Source of the DNA: Shouchella lonarensis
GTDB taxonomy: Bacteria > Bacillota > Bacilli > Bacillales > Bacillaceae_D
Assembly (NCBI RefSeq): GCF_900096965.1
Contig: NZ_FMYM01000003.1
Location: 239,795-303,794 of the forward strand
Length of the DNA: 64,000 bases
Direction: 5' to 3'
Shown here: positions 16,981-25,630 of the stretch, one piece after another
Position numbering within the stretch: the stretch's first letter is position 1
Layout: every line of letters starts with the position of its first letter
Program-made: the position numbers and the translations under genes
The notes under the pieces: model-generated
Told to the model about the DNA's origin: nothing
Database searches by the model: none
The model's input: only the letters and a program-made list of their open reading frames with translations

Positions 16981-17009
16981 AGTATATGCAGGTGTATTAT
17001 AACAGTCAA
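16981..17009 (-). promoter_or_regulatory. Strong SigA promoter for a short transcript
   Basis: TTGACT (17004-17009) and TATACT (16981-16986) with a 17-base spacer, directed leftward. It lies outside the asb operon's 3' end and does not serve the coiled-coil gene directly because a hairpin intervenes. Confidence 0.65.
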
Positions 17010-17077
17010 CCCTTTTTTGCATGATTGGTCAAAAACCTATTATATCTAAGTGAATTCAATCGCCAAATGATGTAAAA

Positions 17078-17899
17078 CTACGTGTGATATAAGCAACGAG
17101 CCAAGTCATTTTTATCCTGTTGTAATACAGAGAAGGGTGCTTCACCAAACCACTCCAAAGCCATAGGTAACTCCTTGTTTATTGGTGCAATTTCCTTAAA
17201 AAAACGCTCATAATTGATGCAGCCACCGAAAAGCGACGTCATTCCCTCCCTTACACCACTTGCTGAAAAAACCTGCTCCGGTGCAAAGACAGCTAAGTCT
17301 GCACGAGCACGTACATTTTTTAAGTGCATATACACAATATGCGATTCGAGGTCTTTATACACTATGACTGGATCAGCCCCACTCTCCCAAATGTGCAACA
17401 CATCGAAGTTTACCTTTAAATTAGGGTAGTCCACTTCCTCGATTAATCGCACCAATGACGCTGGTGTGTCTGCCAATGTGTGAGGGTGGGTTTCAATAAC
17501 AAGCATCTGTCCATGTGCTTGTAATTGTTCACATGCCAAGCGCAATGTGTTTACTACTTGTTCGTACGTTGATGACGTCGCAGCTTGACTCGCGACGTCA
17601 CCTGCAAATACACGAATTTTATCTGTTTGCCAACGTTTGGCTAAATCCGACAACTCGGCAACATGATCACACACTGCTTCTGTTGAGACATGAAAGGAGA
17701 GATAGTCACTAATCATGCTCACTGATAAACCGTACGACTGTATCCATAACGCATCATACTTTTCATGGCACGCCAAATTACGCGCGTGCGCACCCCATAA
17801 TTCAATTCCCTCAAAATCATTTTTAGCAGCCCATGTAGCAATATTTTCGATCGATTGGAGATGATGTCTAAACGTGATCGTGCAAAGTGATATGCTCAT
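17078..17899 (-). CDS. asbF: Petrobactin biosynthesis AsbF, 3-dehydroshikimate dehydratase
   Basis: 273-residue TIM-barrel enzyme of the xylose-isomerase-like family. SLCTITFRHHLQSIENIATWA, FEGIELWGAHARNL, MISDYL, ETHPHTLADT, NFDVLHIWESGADP, YMHLKNV and ALEWFG follow B. anthracis AsbF closely, including the metal-binding Glu, Asp and His positions. The enzyme converts 3-dehydroshikimate to 3,4-dihydroxybenzoate, the catechol of petrobactin. Start at ATG 17899 with AGGAGAAGAG upstream, overlapping asbE by 32 bases. Last gene of the six-gene operon. Confidence 0.93.
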   Translation of the reverse strand: MSISLCTITFRHHLQSIENIATWAAKNDFEGIELWGAHARNLACHEKYDALWIQSYGLSVSMISDYLSFHVSTEAVCDHVAELSDLAKRWQTDKIRVFAGDVASQAATSSTYEQVVNTLRLACEQLQAHGQMLVIETHPHTLADTPASLVRLIEEVDYPNLKVNFDVLHIWESGADPVIVYKDLESHIVYMHLKNVRARADLAVFAPEQVFSASGVREGMTSLFGGCINYERFFKEIAPINKELPMALEWFGEAPFSVLQQDKNDLARCLYHT

Positions 17900-18869
17900 T
17901 GCTCTTCTCCTCTCGCTCACCATCAGTTTCCGTCCAACGCAAAAAACACTCATACAATGCTTTTTTTATGTTTGTTTCACATTCAAATTGCTGTGTTAAT
18001 TGTTCCGACAATGCGTGACGATGGTCCGCTGTATCCATTTTTGCCACTTTTAGGGCACGATATTGTACGGTTGTAAATCCTTTTACAAGACGTTCAATTT
18101 CATCACACCAATATGCAAACAATTGCTCGGACAAGCAACCCGCTTCTAAAAAGAAAGCAAGTGCATGCTCGTAGGCATATTTACGTATCGCCAAAATAGG
18201 TAGTTGTCTCAACGCCTCTTGCAGTTGTCCCATTGTTTCTTTTCGCGCCCCATTCGTATACACTTCGACAATGTGCGCCACCGCCTCCGTCAGAGGTTGG
18301 GATTGTGCTTTGAAGCATGTACGGAAATATGCATCAACCACTTCTCTGGTCGGCGCGTATATGTGGGACGCGTCAAAATAATACCCACCAGAGACAGACG
18401 GCGCAGCCACAGCTGCTAAAATCCGCTGCTTATTTAAACGTCCCTCAAAGCGAAAATCAGGATCAAACATCATCCACATATCGGGGTCTTCCGTTCTCTC
18501 AAGCATCACGTAATGCGGAAATGATTTTTGCCAAAACTTGTTTTCTCGCTCAGGCAACAGCGATAAATCAAGCATCACCATGACATGTCGGTGCGAAGGT
18601 TTTTCCATCACGAGCTTTTCCAAAACAACGATGTTCTCTTCCTTCGTTTTAGACTCACTGTACCATTTATGCAGTTCAATCCCGTATAAACGCTCATACC
18701 AGTCACAAAAAAATTGGTGATTAATTTGCTTAGAGTGATAACGCAGCACGTCATTTGCATCAACAGTAAAATCAGCATCCCAAACACCAAAGTAATATGG
18801 ACGGTGGTCAATGCCTGCTTTTTTAATCACTTCACATACACAACTCACAAAACAATGGACTTTAATCAT
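17868..18869 (-). CDS. asbE: Petrobactin biosynthesis AsbE
   Basis: 333 residues, matching the AsbE family in size, position and the N-terminal HCFVSCVCEVIKKAGIDHRPYYFGVWDADF region, which contains the catalytic-type Cys and resembles cysteine-dependent acyltransferases (BtrH-like N-terminal fold). In B. anthracis AsbE moves 3,4-dihydroxybenzoate from the carrier protein AsbD to spermidine or to a spermidinyl-citrate intermediate. Start ATG at 18869 overlaps the asbD stop by eight bases (ATGATTAA), indicating translational coupling. Confidence 0.9.
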   Translation of the reverse strand: MIKVHCFVSCVCEVIKKAGIDHRPYYFGVWDADFTVDANDVLRYHSKQINHQFFCDWYERLYGIELHKWYSESKTKEENIVVLEKLVMEKPSHRHVMVMLDLSLLPERENKFWQKSFPHYVMLERTEDPDMWMMFDPDFRFEGRLNKQRILAAVAAPSVSGGYYFDASHIYAPTREVVDAYFRTCFKAQSQPLTEAVAHIVEVYTNGARKETMGQLQEALRQLPILAIRKYAYEHALAFFLEAGCLSEQLFAYWCDEIERLVKGFTTVQYRALKVAKMDTADHRHALSEQLTQQFECETNIKKALYECFLRWTETDGEREEKSNEHITLHDHV

Positions 18870-19134
18870 CTTTGTTGTCCATTTCCCGCTCACACGAACA
18901 TAAGAAATGCGTGAGTGTGCCAATTGTACGAAAATCTTCTGGTGTCATCATATCATCCGGAATGACAAACGCATGCGTCATCTCTAGATGAAGCAACAAC
19001 TCTAGTACAAGCACAGAGTCTATGCCTAAATCCTCATCCAAGCGCGTATCCTCCGTAAGCAATCCGTTGATTTGTATGCCCATCTCTTCTTTCACAACTT
19101 TGTTTAAAAGATTGATCACTTCTGTTTGTTTCAT
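18862..19134 (-). CDS. asbD: Petrobactin biosynthesis acyl carrier protein AsbD
   Basis: 90-residue aryl carrier protein. The phosphopantetheine Ser is residue 40 in EDLGIDSVLVLELLL. It carries 3,4-dihydroxybenzoate, loaded by AsbC, for transfer by AsbE. The ATG at 19134 overlaps the asbC TGA by four bases (ATGA), and GAGGTG lies upstream. The usual helix I-IV carrier layout can be followed; the C-terminus is unusually acidic (CEREMDNKDD). Confidence 0.92.
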   Translation of the reverse strand: MKQTEVINLLNKVVKEEMGIQINGLLTEDTRLDEDLGIDSVLVLELLLHLEMTHAFVIPDDMMTPEDFRTIGTLTHFLCSCEREMDNKDD

Positions 19135-20366
19135 TGATACACCTCTGCCCATTGTTTACGATTGACTTTTCCGTTCTGTCCTCGTTCTATGCGTGGTACT
19201 TGAATAAATGTACTTGGCACTTGATAAGATGTTAAATGCCGCTGACAAAAAGACACAAGGGTGTCTTTTTGTACCTGTTTCTTTGCTGTGAAACACGCAC
19301 ATACCCGTTCACCCGCATGCGGATCTTGTTTCTTAAATACAATGACATCATCAACATCTGGATGGGTCCGTAAGACATTCTCTACCTCCCCAGGGTAAAC
19401 GAGCAGTCCAGCCACATTAATGACATCATCTTTGCGCTCACAAAAACAAATCTCTCCTTTATGATTTATATAACCAATGTCCCTTGTATGCACCAGATGC
19501 TCATTGATACGGACAACAATTTCTTCTGGTTGCGCAACCGTGCCGCTCGTTACATGCACATGCGATAGCGGTCGTCCGACGACTTCGGCTGTCTCCACAT
19601 GTGCGTGTAAACTAATACAGCCTACTTCCGAACAACCATATTGTTGCAACACCCGGGTCGCCCGCGCCTGTAAAAGTTGAAGCCAAGATGGGGGTAGAGA
19701 AGCGCCCGAGGTCATTACTGCCTCAAGCTGTTCATGATTTTGTTGAAATCGCGCCAGCGTATATAACAACGTTGGCCCTGCATATAACAAATATGATGAC
19801 AACGACCGCAGCTTTTTCAACAAATATTTCGGATTCGTGTTCACGATGATGACGAGCATTGATGCACTTTTTAATGCCGCCAGCACCCCACTAATTAAGC
19901 CATAGGAATGTGTTGTCGGACATGCAACCACTGTCACATCCCACGGTTCACCAGCAAGGCGGTTTGTGTAATGAAGCAATTCTTCGTCAATGGATGCCCA
20001 AGAACGTTCAATCATTTTTGGTGCACCTGTTGTCCCAGAGCTAAACTGGATGAGTGTGCCAACTTGTCCATGTTGATTTCTGACGCAAGGAATCGCCTCA
20101 TGAAATGTTTGATAAAACAAATAGTCACATCCTGCTTGCTCCGCCATGTTCACCGCTTGTGACTGGGGCATATGTGCATGAAGCGGCAACACCGAGCCGC
20201 CCTTTCGTTTTACATACAATACAAACGCAATCCACATACCAGTATGATCGGGACAAACTGCGATACGAAGCTGTTCACATCGTTTTAAAATTGGGTGTGC
20301 AGAAAACTGATTTTCGTAAGCTTCGATCATTTCTTGTGAGTAATATTCATCATTAACATAAAACAT
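19131..20366 (-). CDS. asbC: Petrobactin biosynthesis AsbC, 3,4-dihydroxybenzoate-AMP ligase
   Basis: 411-residue ANL-superfamily adenylating enzyme. The P-loop motif is IQFSSGTTGAPKMIE, followed by THSYGLISG, QYGCSEVGCIS and the hinge motif HTRDIGYINHKGEICFCERKDDVINVAGLLVYP, ending with the catalytic Lys in RGQNGKVNRKQW. It is short for the family, as AsbC is. It activates 3,4-dihydroxybenzoate as the AMP ester and loads AsbD. The start at ATG 20366 has GGAGTTGGG upstream and overlaps asbB by 14 bases. Confidence 0.93.
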   Translation of the reverse strand: MFYVNDEYYSQEMIEAYENQFSAHPILKRCEQLRIAVCPDHTGMWIAFVLYVKRKGGSVLPLHAHMPQSQAVNMAEQAGCDYLFYQTFHEAIPCVRNQHGQVGTLIQFSSGTTGAPKMIERSWASIDEELLHYTNRLAGEPWDVTVVACPTTHSYGLISGVLAALKSASMLVIIVNTNPKYLLKKLRSLSSYLLYAGPTLLYTLARFQQNHEQLEAVMTSGASLPPSWLQLLQARATRVLQQYGCSEVGCISLHAHVETAEVVGRPLSHVHVTSGTVAQPEEIVVRINEHLVHTRDIGYINHKGEICFCERKDDVINVAGLLVYPGEVENVLRTHPDVDDVIVFKKQDPHAGERVCACFTAKKQVQKDTLVSFCQRHLTSYQVPSTFIQVPRIERGQNGKVNRKQWAEVYQ

Positions 20367-22098
20367 CTTTTCCCAACTCCTCACAAAGCGTATTACAAAC
20401 AAGATGATGGCACTCTTTTTCCAGTAATTTGTTCTTTAATAACGACTCTGCCCCAATCAACGCAGCATCAGCACCAAGCTGATTCAGACGGCTTTCTTTC
20501 ACAAATGGCTCGCGCGCATAGTCCGCCAATATCGTGCGTACTTGTTTCCAAAATGATGACTCATTTAAATAATGATGCGCCGCAAGCGCATGAGAGAGTT
20601 CTGTCAAATGAAAAACAAACAATGTATCCATCACAAGCATACGCAACGCTTCTACAGAAGACATCCAGTAAAAGTGGTCGACAATGCCATTAGCAAATAC
20701 CTCATGTATCGTGGAAAAATCAGGCACAAGCGTCGGATCAGCAACATACTCATGATGATATTCAAGGCTCTCATGAAAATCTCGGAGCAACAAGCGAACT
20801 GGCCAACCATCTTTAACAATTAAAATCATGTTTTGCGCATGTGCTTCCACAGCAATGCCGTGATTAACAAGCAAATGCCACACAGGTAGCACTGCCACTT
20901 CCAAAAATTGTTTTACCCATTCATTTACGCCATACTTGACTAGCCATGGTGCAATAAATAGATCTCCATCTCCTTCTGTGAGCGCGAGCGCCGTAAATGG
21001 AATCGCTCTCTCGCCTGCCTTTACGTGCGTGCTTACACTTTCTCGCCAAATACAAGCAAGTTGCCCAGCGATCTCTTCTTGCCAAGGAGCATTCTGTGGT
21101 GCGTAACACACGCTCGCATACTCTGTTAAAATAGCCAATCGATTGCCCGTTCGCAAAAAAGGATCTCCCTGTATCACTTCTTGAAGCCATGCCGAAATAG
21201 GCGGTGCTGCACAAACTGTATGCGCAGGTAACGTCCGTACCGAAGATGTTTGTCTCATTTGCAGCGCTAGTTTTACATGTGCTTTCTTACTATTTGTCGC
21301 ATTCATTAATGTTCTAACCGATTGTGTTGCTTGGTACGTATCCCCGAGGCAACCGAGGTCAATCACGTCTTTCGCTAAAAGCGCCTCCCCCAATTGCGTA
21401 CATTTGAGTTTTTTCCACTGCCATGGATGAACAGGTAAAAATGTATATTCATCCAATTGTCCACCTTGTCGACATAAGGAAAGCACAAGGCTGCGCCACA
21501 CCTCTCGCCCCATTTCTTCCTGCCAAAAACTTTGTTCTTCCTTTGGCAACACAAGGCGCATATCTTTTTTACGAATCGCTACCCAATGGAGAGGAAAGCT
21601 TTTCTGAAACTCAGGACCATAGGACACATGATCTTCAATTGTAAAACCAACGCGCGCTTTATAAGAAGGATGATATAAATGCCCTTCCTCAAGTGCCAAC
21701 TCTAGTGCTTCGTAGGATAAATCGCGGCGCGACATTTGTTTTGGTAAATGTGCTTCATTATAGTCTGCTAACAAACGGGTACGCGTTAATTCTTCTGACA
21801 GCTGGGCAATATTCCCCGCTTTTGCCAGTGATGATAGCAACGCTTCTATTGTCACTTCTGCTTCCAAATGGCCCTCACTGATCATCGTCATCGCTTTTTC
21901 CGCTAAACGAATTCGCCCAAACGCCGTGCGCTTCCCAATGCAATGATACTCTTCTTCTGTTGCATGAATGATGAATAACGTTCGTCCATCAGGAAGCAAC
22001 TTTTCTGTACAAGGAAATATCCCTTCAAACAACATTGCCTCGACGAGTTGACGGCGAATGCGTAATGCATTATGCGTCTCTTGTTGCTGTCGTCCCAA
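20353..22098 (-). CDS. asbB: Petrobactin synthetase AsbB (IucA/IucC family)
   Basis: 581-residue NRPS-independent siderophore synthetase. ATP-binding motifs are visible: LPVHPWQWKK (about residue 222), TQSVRTLMNATN, EAHAQNMIL and RLLLRDFHES. In the B. anthracis pathway AsbB condenses spermidinyl-citrate units as the second synthetase. A TTG start with GAGGGGG eight bases upstream lies within the last codons of asbA (29-base overlap), so the two are translationally coupled. The FerrC/ferric reductase-like C-terminal half (SSVEALRMLVMDTL to the end) is complete. Confidence 0.93.
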   Translation of the reverse strand: MGRQQQETHNALRIRRQLVEAMLFEGIFPCTEKLLPDGRTLFIIHATEEEYHCIGKRTAFGRIRLAEKAMTMISEGHLEAEVTIEALLSSLAKAGNIAQLSEELTRTRLLADYNEAHLPKQMSRRDLSYEALELALEEGHLYHPSYKARVGFTIEDHVSYGPEFQKSFPLHWVAIRKKDMRLVLPKEEQSFWQEEMGREVWRSLVLSLCRQGGQLDEYTFLPVHPWQWKKLKCTQLGEALLAKDVIDLGCLGDTYQATQSVRTLMNATNSKKAHVKLALQMRQTSSVRTLPAHTVCAAPPISAWLQEVIQGDPFLRTGNRLAILTEYASVCYAPQNAPWQEEIAGQLACIWRESVSTHVKAGERAIPFTALALTEGDGDLFIAPWLVKYGVNEWVKQFLEVAVLPVWHLLVNHGIAVEAHAQNMILIVKDGWPVRLLLRDFHESLEYHHEYVADPTLVPDFSTIHEVFANGIVDHFYWMSSVEALRMLVMDTLFVFHLTELSHALAAHHYLNESSFWKQVRTILADYAREPFVKESRLNQLGADAALIGAESLLKNKLLEKECHHLVCNTLCEELGKDVLC

Positions 22099-23896
22099 CT
22101 TGGATGCCCCCTCTCCATTCAGCTACATTTGTTTCTTTCCATGGATTCGGTGTCATTGTATAAACTGCCTGTTCAAGCGGCGTCGTTAACTCGTCTATAT
22201 CATGAAAGCACGTGAGTAAATTCGCTTTGAATGCAAGATTGTCTTTCTCAAACAAATGGGTGAGGAAACGTTTCCCTGCCCCAGACAGCGTTCGTTGTAA
22301 TTGTTGCAACTGACATTTGAGTTCACCTAATAGAAAGGGCTCATCCGCAAATCCATCCGTTGCCAGTCGTTGAATGATCGAGAATGCTTGATTTTGGAAT
22401 AAATAGTAGCCAAAACGATCGGCAATTAACGACTCCTCAAAAAACAACTCCGGTAAATCTGCTAGTGACGGTTCTTTTTGTAACAATTCCCCCCGATAAG
22501 ACGATGCCAAATAATACCCTTGGTTATCACGGTAATAACTTGCACCCGGATAACCCGTCCGTATATCAAGTAAACTATTTTGCTGGTGCGCCTCAAGTGC
22601 CAATCCAAGTTCATCATATAATTGGATGAGCGGGAATATCGCTTGTTTAATATATAAGCGATACCAGTCAAGTGCAACCTCTTTTGTGCTTCGTCCTTCT
22701 TTTTGAGCCAAAGCCTTGATCAAGGATGCAAGTTTAGAATGATACGGCGGCAACGGCTCTTGGACAAGGGTCGCAACGAGAGAGATCCCTTTGTCGTGCG
22801 GTGGTGAAAATACATTTTTACGTAAAATCACTTCAAATCCACTTTCACGCATACCTGGCCAAGCGAGTGTCATGTAGGCAGGATCATGGATGATCTGAAA
22901 AGACGTACGTTGGTTGAACGACCTTGTTTTTTGCAACAAACGTGCCACCGCGACACCCGCCCGCAGTTCATTCATGCGACTAACACGAACAGAATTCGTC
23001 ACTTTCACTGGAATAGAAAATTTGAACATCCACGCACTGTGTCGACTGTAAACCGTTCGAATAGATGAAGTCGCTGTAAATGGTTTGCCCAGAGGACCCA
23101 TATATGTGAGCATCCCTTTATGTATCGCTTCTTGTACGTAGGATTGCTGCAATAACCATTGCGCTTGCAGTGGGTGCATCGGAACGACTGGACGTTGCGG
23201 GTCATAGGTCATATTAGGAACAAAGTCCGCCAGTTCCTGCCAAACAAGTGTTGTTGCTGGCACGTCTAGTGCCGTGTCTTGCCGAATCATACAAGCATCC
23301 ACTTGAAAATAATGCAACTGAAACGCTCCCTTGAGCTCAGGAGCATAATATGTTTGTTGCCACATCGCCATTCCTTGCCTGCTTTTAGGTGTCGGATGCA
23401 ACCAGTGACCAAATAATAACGCTTGTTCCGATTCGATAAATGATTGCTGCCAATCGTATAAACCTTCTCCTTCCCCACTTCTTTGCGACACGTAGTAAGC
23501 AATTGCCTGGTAACTTTCCATCAGACGCGTTAAGCATTCATCAAAGCAAGGAGCTTGTCCAAGTGTTAACGGACGATGTTGCATTTCTTGCAATAGTAAA
23601 ATGACAGCCGCTAACTTTTCTACGAGAACCCAAGCTCCTCCCGACGCCTCACGTAACACTTGTCCAAAAGAATGCCTCCCCACAAGAGAATAGTGACACA
23701 CGTCAATGACAAGTCGAGTAGACATCGATCGCAATGACAGTACAAGCACATGAGCACCTTTCATATACTTGTCATATGGGCATATTTCTCGCCATTGTGA
23801 TAGGGTATACAGTTCTCCTGCATACACTTCACGTGAATAGCTATTTAAGAAAGCTTGAAACGTAGCATTTTCGGCAACTTGTTTCTCATTTGACAT
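22070..23896 (-). CDS. asbA: Petrobactin synthetase AsbA (IucA/IucC family)
   Basis: 608-residue NRPS-independent siderophore synthetase, first gene of the operon. Motifs: PMHPLQAQW (~240), TATSSIRTVYS (~274), KVTNSVRVSRMNEL (~298), EAHQQNSLLDI (~435) and YYRDNQGYY. AsbA condenses citrate with spermidine to begin petrobactin. The start ATG is preceded by GAAAGGGA at a rather long distance. A Fur box sits 36 bases upstream, so expression should rise under iron limitation. No siderophore export or uptake gene is found beside the operon. Confidence 0.94.
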   Translation of the reverse strand: MSNEKQVAENATFQAFLNSYSREVYAGELYTLSQWREICPYDKYMKGAHVLVLSLRSMSTRLVIDVCHYSLVGRHSFGQVLREASGGAWVLVEKLAAVILLLQEMQHRPLTLGQAPCFDECLTRLMESYQAIAYYVSQRSGEGEGLYDWQQSFIESEQALLFGHWLHPTPKSRQGMAMWQQTYYAPELKGAFQLHYFQVDACMIRQDTALDVPATTLVWQELADFVPNMTYDPQRPVVPMHPLQAQWLLQQSYVQEAIHKGMLTYMGPLGKPFTATSSIRTVYSRHSAWMFKFSIPVKVTNSVRVSRMNELRAGVAVARLLQKTRSFNQRTSFQIIHDPAYMTLAWPGMRESGFEVILRKNVFSPPHDKGISLVATLVQEPLPPYHSKLASLIKALAQKEGRSTKEVALDWYRLYIKQAIFPLIQLYDELGLALEAHQQNSLLDIRTGYPGASYYRDNQGYYLASSYRGELLQKEPSLADLPELFFEESLIADRFGYYLFQNQAFSIIQRLATDGFADEPFLLGELKCQLQQLQRTLSGAGKRFLTHLFEKDNLAFKANLLTCFHDIDELTTPLEQAVYTMTPNPWKETNVAEWRGGIQVGTTATRDA

Positions 23897-23931
23897 GGCT
23901 TTTCACAATCCCTTTCTGAAGCGAATGAATA

Positions 23932-23946
23932 TGATAATCATTATCA
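23932..23946 (-). promoter_or_regulatory. Fur box upstream of asbA
   Basis: TGATAAT-C-ATTATCA is a perfect 7-1-7 inverted repeat, the Bacillus Fur operator, located just upstream of asbA on the likely promoter. Confidence 0.88.
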
Positions 23947-23950
23947 ATGG

Positions 23951-23992
23951 ATCGGTATAAAAAAACGGGCGCTCCCCCGTTTTTTATACCGA
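23951..23992. terminator. Palindromic bidirectional terminator between hmoA and asbA
   Basis: ATCGGTATAAAAAAACGGG and its complement CCCGTTTTTTATACCGAT form an almost perfect 18-bp stem with a short GC-rich loop and T-tracts inside both arms. It ends hmoA transcription before the asb promoter. Confidence 0.85.
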
Positions 23993-23999
23993 TATATGT

Positions 24000-24335
24000 T
24001 TATGAATGGTCAGGCTTTCGATAAGATTTATACCCAATTTGGTGATACACGTATTGTGTTCCATCTAAAATATATGAAGGTTTTGGCTTCCCTCGATTGG
24101 CACGATGTCCCGCCAAGTGCACGTCACACGTCTCCCACGCTTGCCAATCGGCTTCTGATTCCCAGCGAATCAACACGAGCAATTCTTCGTTTCCTTGTTT
24201 TTTCTTCCGCTTCTTCACAACTGATAAATCAATGAATCCTGGTTGTTCTTCGATGATGCCCTCTGCTGCAAATTTTTCAACCATCGCTTCACTATAACCT
24301 TCTTCAACAACCAACGTCTTCATTTGTAAAAACAA
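24000..24335 (-). CDS. hmoA: Haem-degrading monooxygenase HmoA (IsdG-like)
   Basis: 111-residue antibiotic-biosynthesis-monooxygenase fold protein very similar to B. subtilis HmoA: GIIEEQPGFIDLSVVKK, LVLIRWESEADWQAWETCDVHLAGHRANRGKPKP. The conserved Trp and His of WETCDVHLAGH are in the place of the IsdG-family haem-pocket residues. It opens the haem ring to release iron. I chose a TTG at 24335 because GGGGGAG lies seven bases upstream and the resulting N-terminus MFLQMKT aligns with HmoA. Own Fur box upstream, so it shares iron control with the asb operon but is transcribed separately. Confidence 0.88.
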   Translation of the reverse strand: MFLQMKTLVVEEGYSEAMVEKFAAEGIIEEQPGFIDLSVVKKRKKKQGNEELLVLIRWESEADWQAWETCDVHLAGHRANRGKPKPSYILDGTQYVYHQIGYKSYRKPDHS

Positions 24336-24375
24336 TATGATCTCCCCCTATTTAAATGTACTTTTCTATCATAAC

Positions 24376-24394
24376 GATAATGAGAATCATTTTC
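24376..24394 (-). promoter_or_regulatory. Fur box upstream of hmoA
   Basis: GATAATGAGAATCATTTTC matches the 19-bp Fur consensus GATAATGATAATCATTATC at 17 of 19 positions, about 40 bases before the hmoA start. Confidence 0.85.
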
Positions 24395-24488
24395 AACAGT
24401 TTTTTTTAGCAAATCTAGAAATACACGACAAAGAAGCTGTCGAACAGTCGCTAATACTTATTTTGTTTGACTTCTTTTGTTGAATAGG

Positions 24489-24516
24489 TTGGCTTCTCGG
24501 GAAAATACGCTATAAT
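24489..24516 (+). promoter_or_regulatory. SigA promoter of the Spo0E-like gene
   Basis: TTGGCT (24489-24494), 16-base spacer, perfect TATAAT (24511-24516), 40 bases upstream of the ATG. Confidence 0.65.
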
Positions 24517-24555
24517 ACAGAGTGGATTGAAAAATGCACAGATGGAGTGGACAAG

Positions 24556-24738
24556 ATGATTGATATGGACATGAATATCGAAGTGAAACGACAAGAAATG
24601 ATGATGCTTGCTGAAAAGCACGGCTTAAATGCTTCACAAACCGTTAAATGCTCCCAAGAATTAGACAGTTTACTAAACCATCTGCAAGAATATCGTGCAT
24701 CATGTAATGAAAACACAAGGGAACTTTTATGCAGCTAG
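24556..24738 (+). CDS. Spo0E-like aspartyl-phosphate phosphatase
   Basis: 60 residues forming two helices, with the family motif SQELDSLLNHL (SxELD) in the second helix. The family dephosphorylates Spo0A-P or related response regulators and delays sporulation. GGAG lies eight bases upstream of the chosen ATG; an in-frame GTG three codons earlier is too close to it. Spo0E-family proteins in Bacillus are this small, so the gene looks complete. Its target regulator cannot be inferred. Confidence 0.82.
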   Translation: MIDMDMNIEVKRQEMMMLAEKHGLNASQTVKCSQELDSLLNHLQEYRASCNENTRELLCS

Positions 24739-24752
24739 ACATACAATAAATC

Positions 24753-24781
24753 AAAAAAGGGCGTCTCTAGTCAAGACGTCC
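24753..24781 (-). terminator. Terminator of kapB
   Basis: GGaCGTCT-tgact-AGAGACGcCC hairpin with TTTTTTGATT on the minus strand, overlapping the kapB stop codon. Confidence 0.65.
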
Positions 24782-25165
24782 TTCATTATGAGGAAATTTG
24801 TACTCTTTCCGTAGTAATACAAGAGCAGCGATGCTTTGTTTGCACCATGCGTTATCCTCATCCTTCTTCAAATCATCCATTTGCTTGCACCAAGCGGTTT
24901 GCAACGACGCAGCGTAGTCTGGCACCTCTTCTGTATAAGGCTTTACAGTCGAGTCAGGCACCCATGTCTTTTCTAAATATGCCAGTGCTTTCCGTTGGTG
25001 AAACAGCGGGACATCTATTTGCTTAGGATGATGCAAGTCACCTTGGTTTGGATGCCTCAGCACTGCGAGCACTTGAATGAGTGCACGCGCATTCTCTTCT
25101 TCAATCGTAAGGAGCTTACCAATATAACGACCTGTTTTATATTTTGCTTGCACAAGTTTCTCCAT
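24767..25165 (-). CDS. kapB: Kinase-associated protein B (KapB)
   Basis: 132 residues. The N-terminal domain (YKTGRYIGKLLTIEEENARALIQVLAVLRHPNQGDLHHPKQIDVPLFHQRKALAYLEKTWVP) is the SH3-like KapB fold with its QGDLHHP and FHxRKALAY motifs, and VKPYTEEVPDYAASL follows. In B. subtilis KapB is needed for KinB kinase signalling into the sporulation phosphorelay. Although named a lipoprotein in B. subtilis, no signal peptide or lipobox is present here. GAGAGGTGACTT precedes the ATG. Two small membrane protein genes lie immediately upstream, within 11 bases. Confidence 0.9.
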   Translation of the reverse strand: MEKLVQAKYKTGRYIGKLLTIEEENARALIQVLAVLRHPNQGDLHHPKQIDVPLFHQRKALAYLEKTWVPDSTVKPYTEEVPDYAASLQTAWCKQMDDLKKDEDNAWCKQSIAALVLLRKEYKFPHNEGRLD

Positions 25166-25175
25166 AAGTCACCTC

Positions 25176-25364
25176 TCATTGAAATAGCACAACAAACATT
25201 AGAATGATAAACAATATTGCACACAACAACGCAAGCGGAATGCTCCATTTTAACAGATGTTTATTTCCGCGCATGAAAGCCGTTAACGTGATTCCGCCAA
25301 ATACGCCAGCTAATAAAAACAGTAAAAAAAGAGCACTCATCCAGACAACGTCTACAACAGCCAT
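25176..25364 (-). CDS. Small two-helix membrane protein
   Basis: 62 residues from ATG 25364 (MAVVDVVWMSALFL) with TAGGTGATT upstream. Two hydrophobic helices (about 6-27 and 38-60) are joined by a short basic loop (RGNKHLLK). Not recognised. It overlaps the end of the next upstream membrane-protein gene's region by close spacing (8 bases) and precedes kapB by 10 bases, so the three probably form one operon. Confidence 0.6.
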   Translation of the reverse strand: MAVVDVVWMSALFLLFLLAGVFGGITLTAFMRGNKHLLKWSIPLALLCAILFIILMFVVLFQ

Positions 25365-25372
25365 CCAATCAC

Positions 25373-25630
25373 CTATGACAACCCTGGCACAAGCCAAATA
25401 AAGAGATGCCATAAAAATTCAGACGTGGGAATAAAAAAACGCTCAGAAAATTCCCTTAGTCCTGCATTCCCTGTAAATCCTTCTAACACAATGAGCGTAA
25501 AAGTGCCTGTTACTGTAATAATTGTGATAGATAATATGAGCGCCAATAACGCAATATAAGCCAATACGATTCGAATGAACCATTTAAGCCACGCAGGCTT
25601 TGCTCGGCTTTGGGGCTTCTCTGCTTCCAT
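25373..25630 (-). CDS. Small membrane protein, first gene of the kapB operon
   Basis: 85 residues: a basic N-terminus (AEKPQSRAKPAWLKW), one long hydrophobic stretch (about 17-48) and a second shorter one near the C-terminus (SEFLWHLFIWLVPGL). Not recognised by family. CAAAGGAGACTGG precedes the ATG, a convincing ribosome site. Membrane location is likely; function unknown. Confidence 0.6.
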   Translation of the reverse strand: MEAEKPQSRAKPAWLKWFIRIVLAYIALLALILSITIITVTGTFTLIVLEGFTGNAGLREFSERFFIPTSEFLWHLFIWLVPGLS

